A stretch of 64,000 bases of DNA, taken from NCBI RefSeq assembly GCF_008806385.1, contig NZ_VZZK01000022.1, positions 29,455 to 93,454 on the forward strand, read 5' to 3'. Position numbers and translations under genes: made by a program. The notes under the pieces were generated by a model, which saw only the letters and a program-made list of their open reading frames with translations, had not been told where the DNA came from and made no database searches. Position 1 is the first letter of the stretch. The number at the start of each line of letters is the position of its first letter. Shown here piece by piece: positions 15,880 to 23,676 of this stretch. Source of the stretch: Methylobacterium soli (GTDB lineage: Bacteria > Pseudomonadota > Alphaproteobacteria > Rhizobiales > Beijerinckiaceae).

Positions 15880-16719
15880 ATGATCGACCTGATGACCTCT
15901 GCCGCCTCGGTCCGCGCCCGCGTGAAGCCCCTTCGGTCCCTGCTGCGCGGGGCGTCCCTGCTCGTCGGCCTCCTGATCCTCCCGAGTGCCGTCCTTGCCT
16001 ACGCGGACCTGCTGCCCGACAGGCTCGACATCCAGACGCTCTGGTCAGACGCCCCCCAGGCCGAGCTGCCCCACGTGGCCCACCAGCTCAACCACGGCGA
16101 GGCCCTGCGGATCGTGGCGTTCGGCTCGTCCTCCACGGAGGGCATCGGCGCCAGCACGCCGGCCGCCGCCTACCCGCCACGCCTCGAGGCCGCCCTCAAG
16201 CGCGCCCTGCCCCAATTCGCCGGCCAGGTGACGGTACTGAATCGCGGCATCGGCGGCGAGCATGTCGACGACATGCTCCGCCGCCTCGACCGCGACGTGA
16301 TCGATGCCAAGCCGCATCTCGTGATCTGGCAGACCGGCAGCAACGACCCCCTGCGCGGCGTGCCCCTAGACCATTTCCGGGCCGTGACCACGGCGGCCAT
16401 CCAGCGCATGCAGGAAGCCGGCATCGACGTGATCCTGATGGAGCCGCAATGGTGCCCGAAGCTCGACGCGACGCCCGGCGCCTACCGCTTCCGTGACGTC
16501 GTCCGGGAGATCGGGGATGCGCTCGATGTCCCGGTGATCCGCCGCTCGGACCTGATGCAGGAATGGATCGCCGAGGCCCGGCTCACCCGCAAGGAACTGT
16601 TCTCGGCGGACGGCCTCCACATGGCCGATGCGGGCTACGCCCTCCTGGCCCGCGCCGCCGCCGACGAGATCCTGCGCGACGCCCTGCCCGAGACGGTGGC
16701 GACCGCCTCCGCCGATTGA
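15880..16719 (+). CDS. SGNH/GDSL-type hydrolase, membrane-anchored or secreted
   Basis: 279 residues from the ATG at 15880. An N-terminal signal/anchor covers about residues 20-42 (LLRGASLLVGLLILPSAVLA). The four SGNH blocks are present: the nucleophile Ser in IVAFGSSSTEGIGAS, the Gly block in LNRGIGGEHVDDML, the Asn block in VIWQTGSNDP, and the catalytic Asp-His pair in SADGLHMADAGYALLA. This predicts an esterase, lipase or carbohydrate deacetylase acting outside the cytoplasm. The substrate cannot be told. It stands alone between a divergent small gene and a minus-strand small gene. Confidence 0.88.
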   Translation: MIDLMTSAASVRARVKPLRSLLRGASLLVGLLILPSAVLAYADLLPDRLDIQTLWSDAPQAELPHVAHQLNHGEALRIVAFGSSSTEGIGASTPAAAYPPRLEAALKRALPQFAGQVTVLNRGIGGEHVDDMLRRLDRDVIDAKPHLVIWQTGSNDPLRGVPLDHFRAVTTAAIQRMQEAGIDVILMEPQWCPKLDATPGAYRFRDVVREIGDALDVPVIRRSDLMQEWIAEARLTRKELFSADGLHMADAGYALLARAAADEILRDALPETVATASAD

Positions 16720-16913
16720 GGCCTGACGGAATTGTCCTGCGCGGTCCTGCGCGCGGGATGCCCGATGGTTGCCTTTCACCCGACATCCCCGAGGTGAGGC
16801 CGCGACCCTGGCGCAAGGCCGGCCGCGGCGCTCCTGGCCGTGAGCAGGCTGGCCCGTGAGCAGGCCGGCCCGATCCGTCCGGGTCCGGCCTCCCACAGGA
16901 TCATTGAGGCGGC

Positions 16914-17231
16914 TCAGTCGCGCTTCCGGCTCGCGAGGCTGCTCGTGTCGCCGGAGCGGGTCATCGGCACGCCGAGGCCGCTGGTGTTGCCATCGCGCCC
17001 CTCCTCCTCCTGATCCGGGAAGTCGCGCCGGGCGCCCACATGGTCGTGGTACTGTTCCGTCTGCACATGCCGGCTGTCGAGGCCGCGCTCGTCGCTGTGC
17101 CGGGACTTGTCGCGATTGCTGAGCACCCGGTTCTCGGGGAGGATGCCCTCCGGCAGTTCCGTCATCGCACCGGTGCCGTCGCCTTTGCCCTGCGTGCCGG
17201 GCCCCATGCTGTGCTTGTCGGCCTTTGCCAT
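16914..17231 (-). CDS. Hydrophilic hypothetical protein, probably disordered
   Basis: 105 residues starting MAKADKHSMGPGTQGKGDGT. The protein is strongly hydrophilic with Gly, Asp, Arg and His, no hydrophobic core and no signal peptide, so it is likely intrinsically disordered. A segment RNVLSNRD-like (ENRVLSNRDKSRHSDERGLD) and the acidic FPDQEEEGRDG stand out. I recall similar short proteins in Methylobacterium, sometimes near stress genes, but no function is known. It is the last of a series of three minus-strand small genes. Confidence 0.65.
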   Translation of the reverse strand: MAKADKHSMGPGTQGKGDGTGAMTELPEGILPENRVLSNRDKSRHSDERGLDSRHVQTEQYHDHVGARRDFPDQEEEGRDGNTSGLGVPMTRSGDTSSLASRKRD

Positions 17232-17304
17232 CTGTCGCTTCTCCTGAATCGTCTTCCGAATCGTCTTGCTTGCGTCGGTCGGCGGCTTGCTCTGCGCGCG
17301 CCCG

Positions 17305-17511
17305 TCAGGCTCCCGCGTCCCGGCGGGGCTTTATCACGGCATCGAGGGGGTTGGGCCGTCCCTCGGCCGAGGGCCCGTCATCCCCGACCTCGCGCCGGTC
17401 GAGGCTCGATCCGCCGGACCCGTAGCCCGCCGAATCGCCGAAATCACGTTCCGGGCGCGTGGGGCGTGGCTCGGGGGTCGGGCCCGTTTCGCCTTGTCGG
17501 TTCTGCATCAT
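17305..17511 (-). CDS. Small hydrophilic hypothetical protein
   Basis: 68 residues, MMQNRQGETGPTPEPRPTRP onward, Pro/Gly/Arg/Asp-rich, probably disordered. It contains GDSAGYGSGGSSLDRREVGD, a composition similar to the neighbour at 16914-17231. No membrane segment or signal peptide. It is probably part of the same small-gene group. Support is composition and position only. Confidence 0.5.
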   Translation of the reverse strand: MMQNRQGETGPTPEPRPTRPERDFGDSAGYGSGGSSLDRREVGDDGPSAEGRPNPLDAVIKPRRDAGA

Positions 17512-17586
17512 CGCCTGTCTCCGTGCTCCGTCTGCATGGTGAGGGTGTGGCTGGGTCCGGTCCCTTCGTTCGGTCCCTTGGTCCGA

Positions 17587-17934
17587 TCACTTGGTCCGGT
17601 CGCCGCCCGGGCGGCCCGCCGGATTCCACTGCGAGAACGCCTCGTCGGCGCTCTTCGTCAGGGTCACGCGTCCGTCCACCGCGCCGACCCAGGCCACCGG
17701 GATGGCGTGATGCTGGCCCTGTGCCGCCGGGTCGTTCTTGGTCAGCGCGATGGTGTCGCCCTTCACCGCGTCGACGGTGCCCACATGGCGGCCGTCGACG
17801 CCCACCACCTCCATGTGCTCCTTGATGCGCGCGGCGTCCGCGTCCGGCGTGGTCTGGGCCCGGGACGGCAGCCCGGAGGCGGTCAGGGCAGTGAGCGTGA
17901 GGGCGGCAAGGGCGAGGCGCGGCAGGCGCGTCAT
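17587..17934 (-). CDS. Secreted DUF2171-type protein
   Basis: 115 residues with a Sec signal peptide (LPRLALAALTLTALTASGLP, cleavage near SRA-QT). The mature part carries one DUF2171-like beta-barrel repeat: KEHMEVVGVDGRHVGTVDAV, then GDTIALTKNDPAAQGQHHAI and PVAWVGAVDGRVTLTK. Most proteins with this domain are cytoplasmic; this one appears exported. The function of the domain is not established, and links to stress and PRC-barrel-like folds are only structural ideas. Confidence 0.75.
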   Translation of the reverse strand: MTRLPRLALAALTLTALTASGLPSRAQTTPDADAARIKEHMEVVGVDGRHVGTVDAVKGDTIALTKNDPAAQGQHHAIPVAWVGAVDGRVTLTKSADEAFSQWNPAGRPGGDRTK

Positions 17935-18196
17935 CGGTAATCTCCTGCAATCCGGAATGAACCCGCCGGGCGGGGTGCGAGACCAGCCGGGGCAGGCCGG
18001 CCTGAACGTGCAGCACCAACGTCGAAGAGCATATCGGGTTTCAGCTTGGCCGCAGGATGCGCAACGGCAACCGGGTGCCCGATTGATCTATAATAACAAT
18101 TCGAATTTCTCAGGATGATGGAGGAAACTTGACGGTAAATGTCTCAGGAACATCGCCGAAAGAGGCGGGGTTGCGTCATCGCAGGGCTCAGGAGAC

Positions 18197-18295
18197 ATGC
18201 CGATGCCGTTCATCATCTTTCCGGCGGTTGCGTTTCAGGGGGGCAGCCTGAGCTGCGTCGCCGCTGCCGCACGCGCCTGCGGGGGCCCGGCATGA
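18197..18295 (+). CDS. Short leader ORF overlapping the SDR start
   Basis: A 32-codon frame from the ATG at 18197 reads MPMPFIIFPAVAFQGGSLSC and ends in TGA at 18293-18295. Its stop overlaps the ATG of the downstream SDR gene as ATGA. It has a strong ribosome-binding site (CAGGAGAC directly before the ATG), better than anything before the SDR start. This arrangement suggests translational coupling, where the leader's ribosome reinitiates on the SDR gene. The peptide is hydrophobic and Ala/Cys-rich, with no known family. Confidence 0.5.
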   Translation: MPMPFIIFPAVAFQGGSLSCVAAAARACGGPA

Positions 18296-19275
18296 ACGAT
18301 CTCCGCGACGCCGTCGTGGTGGTCACCGGCGCCTCGAGCGGGATCGGCCGGGCGACCGCCCTCGCCTTCGCGCGCCACGGCGCCCGCCTCGCCCTGGCGG
18401 CCCGCCGCGTCGAAGCCCTGGAGGAGGTCGCGGGTCTGTGCCGGTCGCGGGGGGCGGAGGCCATCGTGGTCTCGACCGACGTCACCGACCCACGGGCCGT
18501 GGAGCGATTGGCGACCCGGGCCGAGGAGGCGTTCGGGCGCATCGACATCTGGATCAACAATGCCGGGACCGGGGTCTTCGGACCGTATCAGGACGCACCC
18601 CTCGACCTCCATCGCCGCACCGTCGAGATCAACCTGCTCGGCGGCATGTACGGGGCCTATGCGGCCCTGCCGCGCTTCCTCGGGCAGGGGCACGGCACGC
18701 TCATCACCAACATCTCGCTCGGCGGCTGGGCGCCCGCTCCGTTCGCGGCGGCCTATACGGCGAGCAAATTCGGCCTGCGCGGCTTCACCGCGAGCCTGCG
18801 GCAGGAATTGCGGCGCCACCCCGACATCCATGTCTGCTCGGTCTTCCCCGCCATGGTGGACACGCCGGGGCTGGAGCACGGCGCCAACGTCTCGGGCCGT
18901 CGGATCGACACCGGCCCCCTCGTCTATGCGCCGGAGGACGTCTCCGAGACCTTCGTGCACCTGGCCCGCCATCCCCACGACGAGGTCGCGGTCGGCTGGC
19001 CGGCCCGGGCCGCGCAGGCGGCCTACGCCCTGGCGCCGGGCCCGACCGAGCACATCATGGGGATCGCGATCCACCGCATGCTCGACCGCGCCCGCCCGGC
19101 CCGGCAGAGCTACGGGGCGATCCGCCAGCCCCTCTCGGACCGGCCGCGCATCAGCGGCGGCTGGCGCCGGCGCCACGGCGTCCCCTCGGCCCGGATCCTC
19201 AGCCTCGCCGGCGCGGCCCTGCTCGGCGGCGCGACGCTGCTGGCGCTGGGGGCGCGGGCCAAGCGGCAGCATTGA
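18292..19275 (+). CDS. SDR family oxidoreductase with C-terminal membrane segment
   Basis: 327 residues from the ATG at 18292. The Rossmann motif is VVVTGASSGIGRATALAFAR. INNAGTGVFG follows, then the catalytic Ser in ISLGGWAPAPFA and Tyr-x-x-x-Lys as YTASKFGLRGF. The C-terminus (about residues 300-320, LSLAGAALLGGATLLALGAR) is a hydrophobic helix followed by Lys/Arg, so the enzyme is likely membrane-attached. Related proteins act on lipids or steroids, but the substrate is unknown. Its translation probably depends on the overlapping leader ORF. It is convergent with urtE. Confidence 0.85.
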   Translation: MNDLRDAVVVVTGASSGIGRATALAFARHGARLALAARRVEALEEVAGLCRSRGAEAIVVSTDVTDPRAVERLATRAEEAFGRIDIWINNAGTGVFGPYQDAPLDLHRRTVEINLLGGMYGAYAALPRFLGQGHGTLITNISLGGWAPAPFAAAYTASKFGLRGFTASLRQELRRHPDIHVCSVFPAMVDTPGLEHGANVSGRRIDTGPLVYAPEDVSETFVHLARHPHDEVAVGWPARAAQAAYALAPGPTEHIMGIAIHRMLDRARPARQSYGAIRQPLSDRPRISGGWRRRHGVPSARILSLAGAALLGGATLLALGARAKRQH

Positions 19276-19300
19276 GGCGCGGCGCCTGATCCTGCGCGCC

Positions 19301-19996
19301 CTACACCGAGAGCCACTTGCGCACCTCGCTCTCGACCATCCCGGAACGCGGGCCGGCTTCGACGACCTGGCCGCGATCCATCACCGCGTAGGCGTCGCAG
19401 AGGTCGCGGGCCCACTCGAAATACTGCTCGACCAGCACGATCGCCATCTCGCCCTTGCTCCGCAGGTAGGTGATGGCGCGGCCGATATCCTTGATGATCG
19501 AGGGCTGGATGCCCTCGGTCGGCTCGTCGAGGACGAGGAGGCGCGGGCGCGTCACCAGCGCGCGCCCGATGGCGAGCTGCTGCTGCTGGCCGCCCGAGAG
19601 GTCGCCGCCGCGCCGGTGCAGCATGTCCTTCAGCACCGGGAAGAGGTCGTAGATCTCGCCCGGCACGTAGCGGTCCGCCCGCCGGCACGGGGCGAAGCCG
19701 GTCTCGAGATTTTCCTTGACGGTCAGCAGCGGGAAGATCTCCCGGCCCTGCGGCACGAAGGCGACCCCCGAGCGCGCCCGGTCATAGGGCGCGAGCCGCG
19801 AGATGTCCTGATCACCGAGCCTGATTGCGCCCTTCGAGATCGGCTGCTGGCCGACGATGGCCCGCATCAGCGAGGTCTTGCCGACGCCGTTGCGGCCGAG
19901 AACCGCCGTGACCTGACCGATCTCGGCGGTGAGCGAGACGCCGCGCAGCGCCTTGGCGGCGCCGTAATGGAGATCGATGCCCTCGACGTTCAGCAT
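19301..19996 (-). CDS. urtE: Urea ABC transporter ATP-binding subunit UrtE
   Basis: 231 residues from the ATG at 19994-19996, which overlaps the stop region of urtD. A LivF-type ABC ATPase: Walker A GRNGVGKTS, Q-loop FVPQGREIFP, signature LSGGQQQQ, Walker B LLVLDEPTEGIQ. The EGIQPSIIKDIG segment and ending (EVRKWLSV) are typical of UrtE. It hydrolyses ATP at the inner face of the membrane to drive urea uptake with UrtD and the permeases UrtB/UrtC. Last gene of the urtABCDE operon. Confidence 0.95.
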   Translation of the reverse strand: MLNVEGIDLHYGAAKALRGVSLTAEIGQVTAVLGRNGVGKTSLMRAIVGQQPISKGAIRLGDQDISRLAPYDRARSGVAFVPQGREIFPLLTVKENLETGFAPCRRADRYVPGEIYDLFPVLKDMLHRRGGDLSGGQQQQLAIGRALVTRPRLLVLDEPTEGIQPSIIKDIGRAITYLRSKGEMAIVLVEQYFEWARDLCDAYAVMDRGQVVEAGPRSGMVESEVRKWLSV

Positions 19997-19998
19997 GA

Positions 19999-20796
19999 TC
20001 AGCGTCCCAGATAGACTTCGACGACGCGGGGATCGGCCGAGACGGCATCGATCGAGCCCTCCGCCAGAACCGCGCCCTCGTGCAGGCAGGTGACCCGACA
20101 GGCGAGCGCCCGCACGAAGTGCATATCGTGCTCGACCACCACCACCGCGTGGTCGCGGGCGATGCCGCGCAGGAGCGTGGCGGTCGCCTCGGTCTCGGCA
20201 TCCGTCATCCCGGCGACCGGCTCGTCGACGAGGAGCAGCTTCGGGTCCTGCGCCAGCAGCATCCCGATCTCGAGCCATTGCTTTTGCCCGTGCGAGAGAT
20301 CGGCCGCCGGGCGCTCGCGATGGGCGATGAGCCCGACCGTGGCGAGGAGTTCGTCGACGCGCTCCGGCGAGACCCGGTTGCGCCAGCCGAACAGGGAGGC
20401 GAGCGCGGCGCGGGGGCCCTTCAGGGCCAGCACGATGTTGTCGGCCACCGTGTGGCTCTCGAACACGGTGGGCTTCTGGAACTTCCGGCCGATGCCGAGA
20501 TCCGCGATGGTCGGCTCGTCGAGGCGGGTGAGGTCGTGCACGCCGTCGAAGACCGCCGCGCCGACATCCGGCCGGGTCTTGCCCGTGATGACGTCCATCA
20601 TGGTGGTCTTGCCGGCCCCGTTCGGGCCGATGATAGCCCGCATCTCGCCGCGCCCCAGGGTCAGCGAGAGGCCGCGCAGGGCCCGGTAGCCGTCGAACGT
20701 GACCTGGACGTCGTCGAGATAGAGGAGCGCCTGGGTGAGCTTGCGCGCGCCGGCCGGGCCGCCGGCGGGCGGGATCAGGAGGTCGGTGCCGCTCAT
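19999..20796 (-). CDS. urtD: Urea ABC transporter ATP-binding subunit UrtD
   Basis: 265 residues from the ATG at 20794-20796, overlapping the urtC stop by 4 bp. A LivG-type ATPase with Walker A GPNGAGKTT. RKFQKPTVFESHTVADNIVL is a characteristic UrtD sequence. The signature is LSHGQKQWLEIGM (a variant of LSGGQ) and Walker B is LLLVDEPVAGM. A ~25-residue Pro/Gly-rich N-terminal extension precedes the ABC core. It pairs with UrtE. Fourth gene of the operon. Confidence 0.95.
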   Translation of the reverse strand: MSGTDLLIPPAGGPAGARKLTQALLYLDDVQVTFDGYRALRGLSLTLGRGEMRAIIGPNGAGKTTMMDVITGKTRPDVGAAVFDGVHDLTRLDEPTIADLGIGRKFQKPTVFESHTVADNIVLALKGPRAALASLFGWRNRVSPERVDELLATVGLIAHRERPAADLSHGQKQWLEIGMLLAQDPKLLLVDEPVAGMTDAETEATATLLRGIARDHAVVVVEHDMHFVRALACRVTCLHEGAVLAEGSIDAVSADPRVVEVYLGR

Positions 20797-21956
20797 AGGC
20801 CGCGTCCTTCCTCGGCAAGCTTCGGGGCGATGTCGGGCTCGGGGGGCAACTTCGCGGCCGCGCGCCGGCCGCCGAAGCGCTCGATCGCCGTGCCGACGAT
20901 GCCCTTGGGCATGAACAGGGTGACGAGGATGAAGAGCGCCCCGAGGGCGAAGAGCCAGGCATCCGGCAGCGCGCCGGTCAGCAGCGTCTTGGCGTAGTTG
21001 ACGAGGATAGCCCCGAGTGCTGCGCCCACCAACGTGCCGCGCCCGCCGACCGCCACCCAGATCACCGCCTCGATGGAGTTCGTCGGGGCAAATTCTGAGG
21101 GGTTGATGATGCCGACCTGCGGCACGTAGAGCGCCCCCGCCACCCCCGCCATCATGGCCGAGACCACGAAGGCGAGCGTCTTGAAATGCTCCGGCCGGTA
21201 GCCGAGGAAGCGCGTGCGCGATTCCGCGTCCCGCACCGCGATCAGGATCTTGCCATAGGCCGACACGGTCATCAGGCGGGCGATCAGGTAGCTGATTGCG
21301 AGCGCCAGCGCGGTGGCGAGGAAGAGCGCGACCCGCACCCCCTGTGCCTGGACGGGCAGCCCGAGGATGTCCTTGAAGTCGGTGAGCCCGTTATTGCCGC
21401 CGAGCCCCATGTCGTTGCGGAAGAAGGCGAGCATCAGCGCGAAGGTCATGGCCTGCGTGATGATCGACAGGTAGACGCCGGTCACCCGCGAGCGGAAGGC
21501 GAGCCAGCCGAACACGAAGGCGAGAAGCCCCGGCACGGCGAGCACCATCACGGCCGCGACGCCGAAATGGTCGAAGCCGAGCCAGTACCAGGGCAGTTCC
21601 TTGTAGTTCAGGAACACCATGAAATCGGGCAGGACCGGGTCGCCGTAGACGCCGCGGGGGCCGATCTGGCGCATCAGGTACATGCCCATGGCGTAGCCGC
21701 CGAGACCGAAGAAGGCGCCGTGCCCGAGGGAGAGGATGCCGCAATAGCCCCAGACCAGGTCGAGGCTGAGCGCCAGCAGCGCGAAGGCCAGGTACTTGCC
21801 GAACAGCGACACGAGGTAGGTCGGCAGGTGCAGGGGCGAGCCCTCGGGCAGGCCGAGATTGAGCAGCGGCACGATGAGGCAGGCCGCCGCCAGCGCGCCG
21901 AGGAAGATCCAGCCCTTGAGGTCGATCCGGGCGAGGAGCGGGGTACGGGGACCCAT
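20793..21956 (-). CDS. urtC: Urea ABC transporter permease UrtC
   Basis: 387 residues from the ATG at 21954-21956. A LivM-type permease with about nine to ten membrane helices. The LDLVWGYCGILSLGHGAFFG motif and the EAA-like cytoplasmic loop (AVRDAESRTRFLGY) are both diagnostic of this family. The C-terminal tail after LFMPKGIVGT is long, charged and cytoplasmic. It forms the membrane channel with UrtB. It begins 2 bp after urtB ends and overlaps urtD by 4 bp. Confidence 0.95.
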   Translation of the reverse strand: MGPRTPLLARIDLKGWIFLGALAAACLIVPLLNLGLPEGSPLHLPTYLVSLFGKYLAFALLALSLDLVWGYCGILSLGHGAFFGLGGYAMGMYLMRQIGPRGVYGDPVLPDFMVFLNYKELPWYWLGFDHFGVAAVMVLAVPGLLAFVFGWLAFRSRVTGVYLSIITQAMTFALMLAFFRNDMGLGGNNGLTDFKDILGLPVQAQGVRVALFLATALALAISYLIARLMTVSAYGKILIAVRDAESRTRFLGYRPEHFKTLAFVVSAMMAGVAGALYVPQVGIINPSEFAPTNSIEAVIWVAVGGRGTLVGAALGAILVNYAKTLLTGALPDAWLFALGALFILVTLFMPKGIVGTAIERFGGRRAAAKLPPEPDIAPKLAEEGRGL

Positions 21957-21958
21957 GA

Positions 21959-23542
21959 TCACGACTCCACCGCCCGGCCCTTGAGCGCGAACAGGCCGCG
22001 CGGGCGCTTCTGGATGAACAGGATGATGAAGATCAGCAGCCCGATCTTGGCGAGCACCGCGCCGAAATACGGCTCGAACAGCTTGTTGGCGACGCCGAGG
22101 GTCAGGGCCGCGACCAGGGTGCCCCAGAGATTGCCGACGCCCCCGAATACCACCACCAGGAAGGAATCGATGATGTAGCCCTGCCCGAGATTGGGCGAGA
22201 CGTTGTCGATCTGCGACAGGGCCACTCCCGCGACGCCGGCGATGCCGGAGCCGAGCCCGAACGTCATGGCGTCGACCCACGGCGTGCGGATGCCCATGGC
22301 GGCGGCCATGCGCCGGTTCTGCGTCACGGCCCGGGTCTTCAGCCCGAACGAGGTCCTGCGCAGCACGAAGAGCAGGCCGAGGAAGACCGCGAGCGAGAAC
22401 ACCACGATCCAGAGCCGGCCCCAGGTGAGCGACATGCCGAACAGATCGAAGGCGCCCGTCATGAAGCCCGGGGCGCCGACCTCGCGGTTCGTCGGCCCGA
22501 AGATCGAGCGCACCCCCTGCTGCAGCACGAGGCTGACGCCGAAGGTGGCGAGCAGCGTCTCGAGGGGGCGCCCGTAGAGGTAGCGGATGATGCCGCGCTC
22601 GATGGCGACCCCCACCGCGCCCGCCACCAGGAAGGCCGCCGGGATGCTGATCGCGAGCGACCACTCGAACAGGCCGGGGGCGCGGGCCCGGATCGCGTCC
22701 TGCACCAGGAAGGTGGTGTAGGCGCCGAGCATCACCATCTCGCCATGGGCCATGTTGATGATCCCCATCACCCCGAAGGTGATGGCGAGCCCGATCGCGG
22801 CGAGCAGCAGCACCGAGCCGAGGGAGATCCCGTACCAGACGTTCTGCGCCGCCCCGATCAGGGCGAGCCGCGTCTCGATGCTGGAGATGCCGCGGTTGGC
22901 CGCGGCCTTCACGGCCTCGCTCGGATCGGCCGCGAGGCCCCGCAGGAGCCCGAGGGCATCGCTGTCGGCCCGGCCTGCGATGGCCTGGATCGCGGCGAGG
23001 CGCTCGGGTTCGGGCGCCGTGGCGCGGCCGAGGATCACGGCGGCGCGGGCCTCGGACAGGACGCGGCGGATGCCGGGATCGGTCTCCCAGACGAGGGCCG
23101 CGTCGAGGGCCGGGAGCGCCGCGGCGTCGCGCGCCTTGAAGACCGCCTCCGCCGCCTCCCGGCGCTTGCCGAGGTCCGGGCTCGTCAGGTTGAGGGTGCC
23201 GGTCGCCGCCTCGAGGGCGCGGCGGACCTTGTTGTTGGCACGCACCGGCTTCAGGCCCTCGGCGCTCGCCGGCGCGCCGGTGCGGGCCTCGACGAGGCCG
23301 GTTCCCTCGCGCAGGAACAGCGCCTTGTCGGCCGGGCGATAGTGCAGGCGCCCATCGGCGAGGCCCGCGATGACGGCGCCGGCGCGCGGGTCGCCGCTCG
23401 CCGCAAGGCCCGCGATGCCGGCCTCGATGTCGGCGTAGCTGTCGCTCGCGAGCCTCGCATAGGCCGCATCGACGGGGCTCTGCGCCTGCGCCGGCGCGGG
23501 ACCGGCGAGGAGCAGGCAGAGGAAGGCGAGAAGTCGGATCAT
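21959..23542 (-). CDS. urtB: Urea ABC transporter permease UrtB
   Basis: 527 residues from the ATG at 23540-23542. A Sec signal peptide (LLAFLCLLLAGPAPAQAQ) is followed by a ~200-residue helical repeat region (about 25-225, Ala/Leu-rich, HEAT-like). Then comes the LivH-type permease with GLAITFGVMGIINMAHGEMV and GVSLVLQQGVRSIFGPTNRE. A long N-terminal periplasmic extension is characteristic of UrtB and absent from ordinary LivH. Separated from urtA by a 134-bp gap with two strong hairpins, which may lower expression of the permease genes relative to the binding protein. Confidence 0.94.
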   Translation of the reverse strand: MIRLLAFLCLLLAGPAPAQAQSPVDAAYARLASDSYADIEAGIAGLAASGDPRAGAVIAGLADGRLHYRPADKALFLREGTGLVEARTGAPASAEGLKPVRANNKVRRALEAATGTLNLTSPDLGKRREAAEAVFKARDAAALPALDAALVWETDPGIRRVLSEARAAVILGRATAPEPERLAAIQAIAGRADSDALGLLRGLAADPSEAVKAAANRGISSIETRLALIGAAQNVWYGISLGSVLLLAAIGLAITFGVMGIINMAHGEMVMLGAYTTFLVQDAIRARAPGLFEWSLAISIPAAFLVAGAVGVAIERGIIRYLYGRPLETLLATFGVSLVLQQGVRSIFGPTNREVGAPGFMTGAFDLFGMSLTWGRLWIVVFSLAVFLGLLFVLRRTSFGLKTRAVTQNRRMAAAMGIRTPWVDAMTFGLGSGIAGVAGVALSQIDNVSPNLGQGYIIDSFLVVVFGGVGNLWGTLVAALTLGVANKLFEPYFGAVLAKIGLLIFIILFIQKRPRGLFALKGRAVES

Positions 23543-23570
23543 CGGGGCTCGGCTCTGCCGCTGGGACCTC

Positions 23571-23592
23571 TCCTCCCCTTGCGGGGAGGAGC
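23571..23592. terminator. Perfect 9-bp hairpin in the urtA-urtB gap
   Basis: CTCCTCCCC (23571-23579), a TTGC loop and GGGGAGGAG. No T-run follows, so intrinsic termination would be weak. The position between the binding-protein gene and the permease genes suits an attenuator or mRNA-stabilising element. Confidence 0.5.
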
Positions 23593-23638
23593 CGTGGGTC
23601 GGGGCGGCGCGGACGGCCGCACCGGGCGCTGGCCTGTT

Positions 23639-23662
23639 CCCTCCCCGAAAGGGGGGAGGGAT
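23639..23662. terminator. Second 9-bp hairpin in the urtA-urtB gap
   Basis: TCCCTCCCC pairs with GGGGAGGGA around a GAAAGG loop. It lies 15 bp after the urtA stop in the direction of transcription and is followed 46 bp later by the first hairpin. Together they resemble a processing or partial-termination region. Confidence 0.5.
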
Positions 23663-23676
23663 CTGCGCTCACGGCC

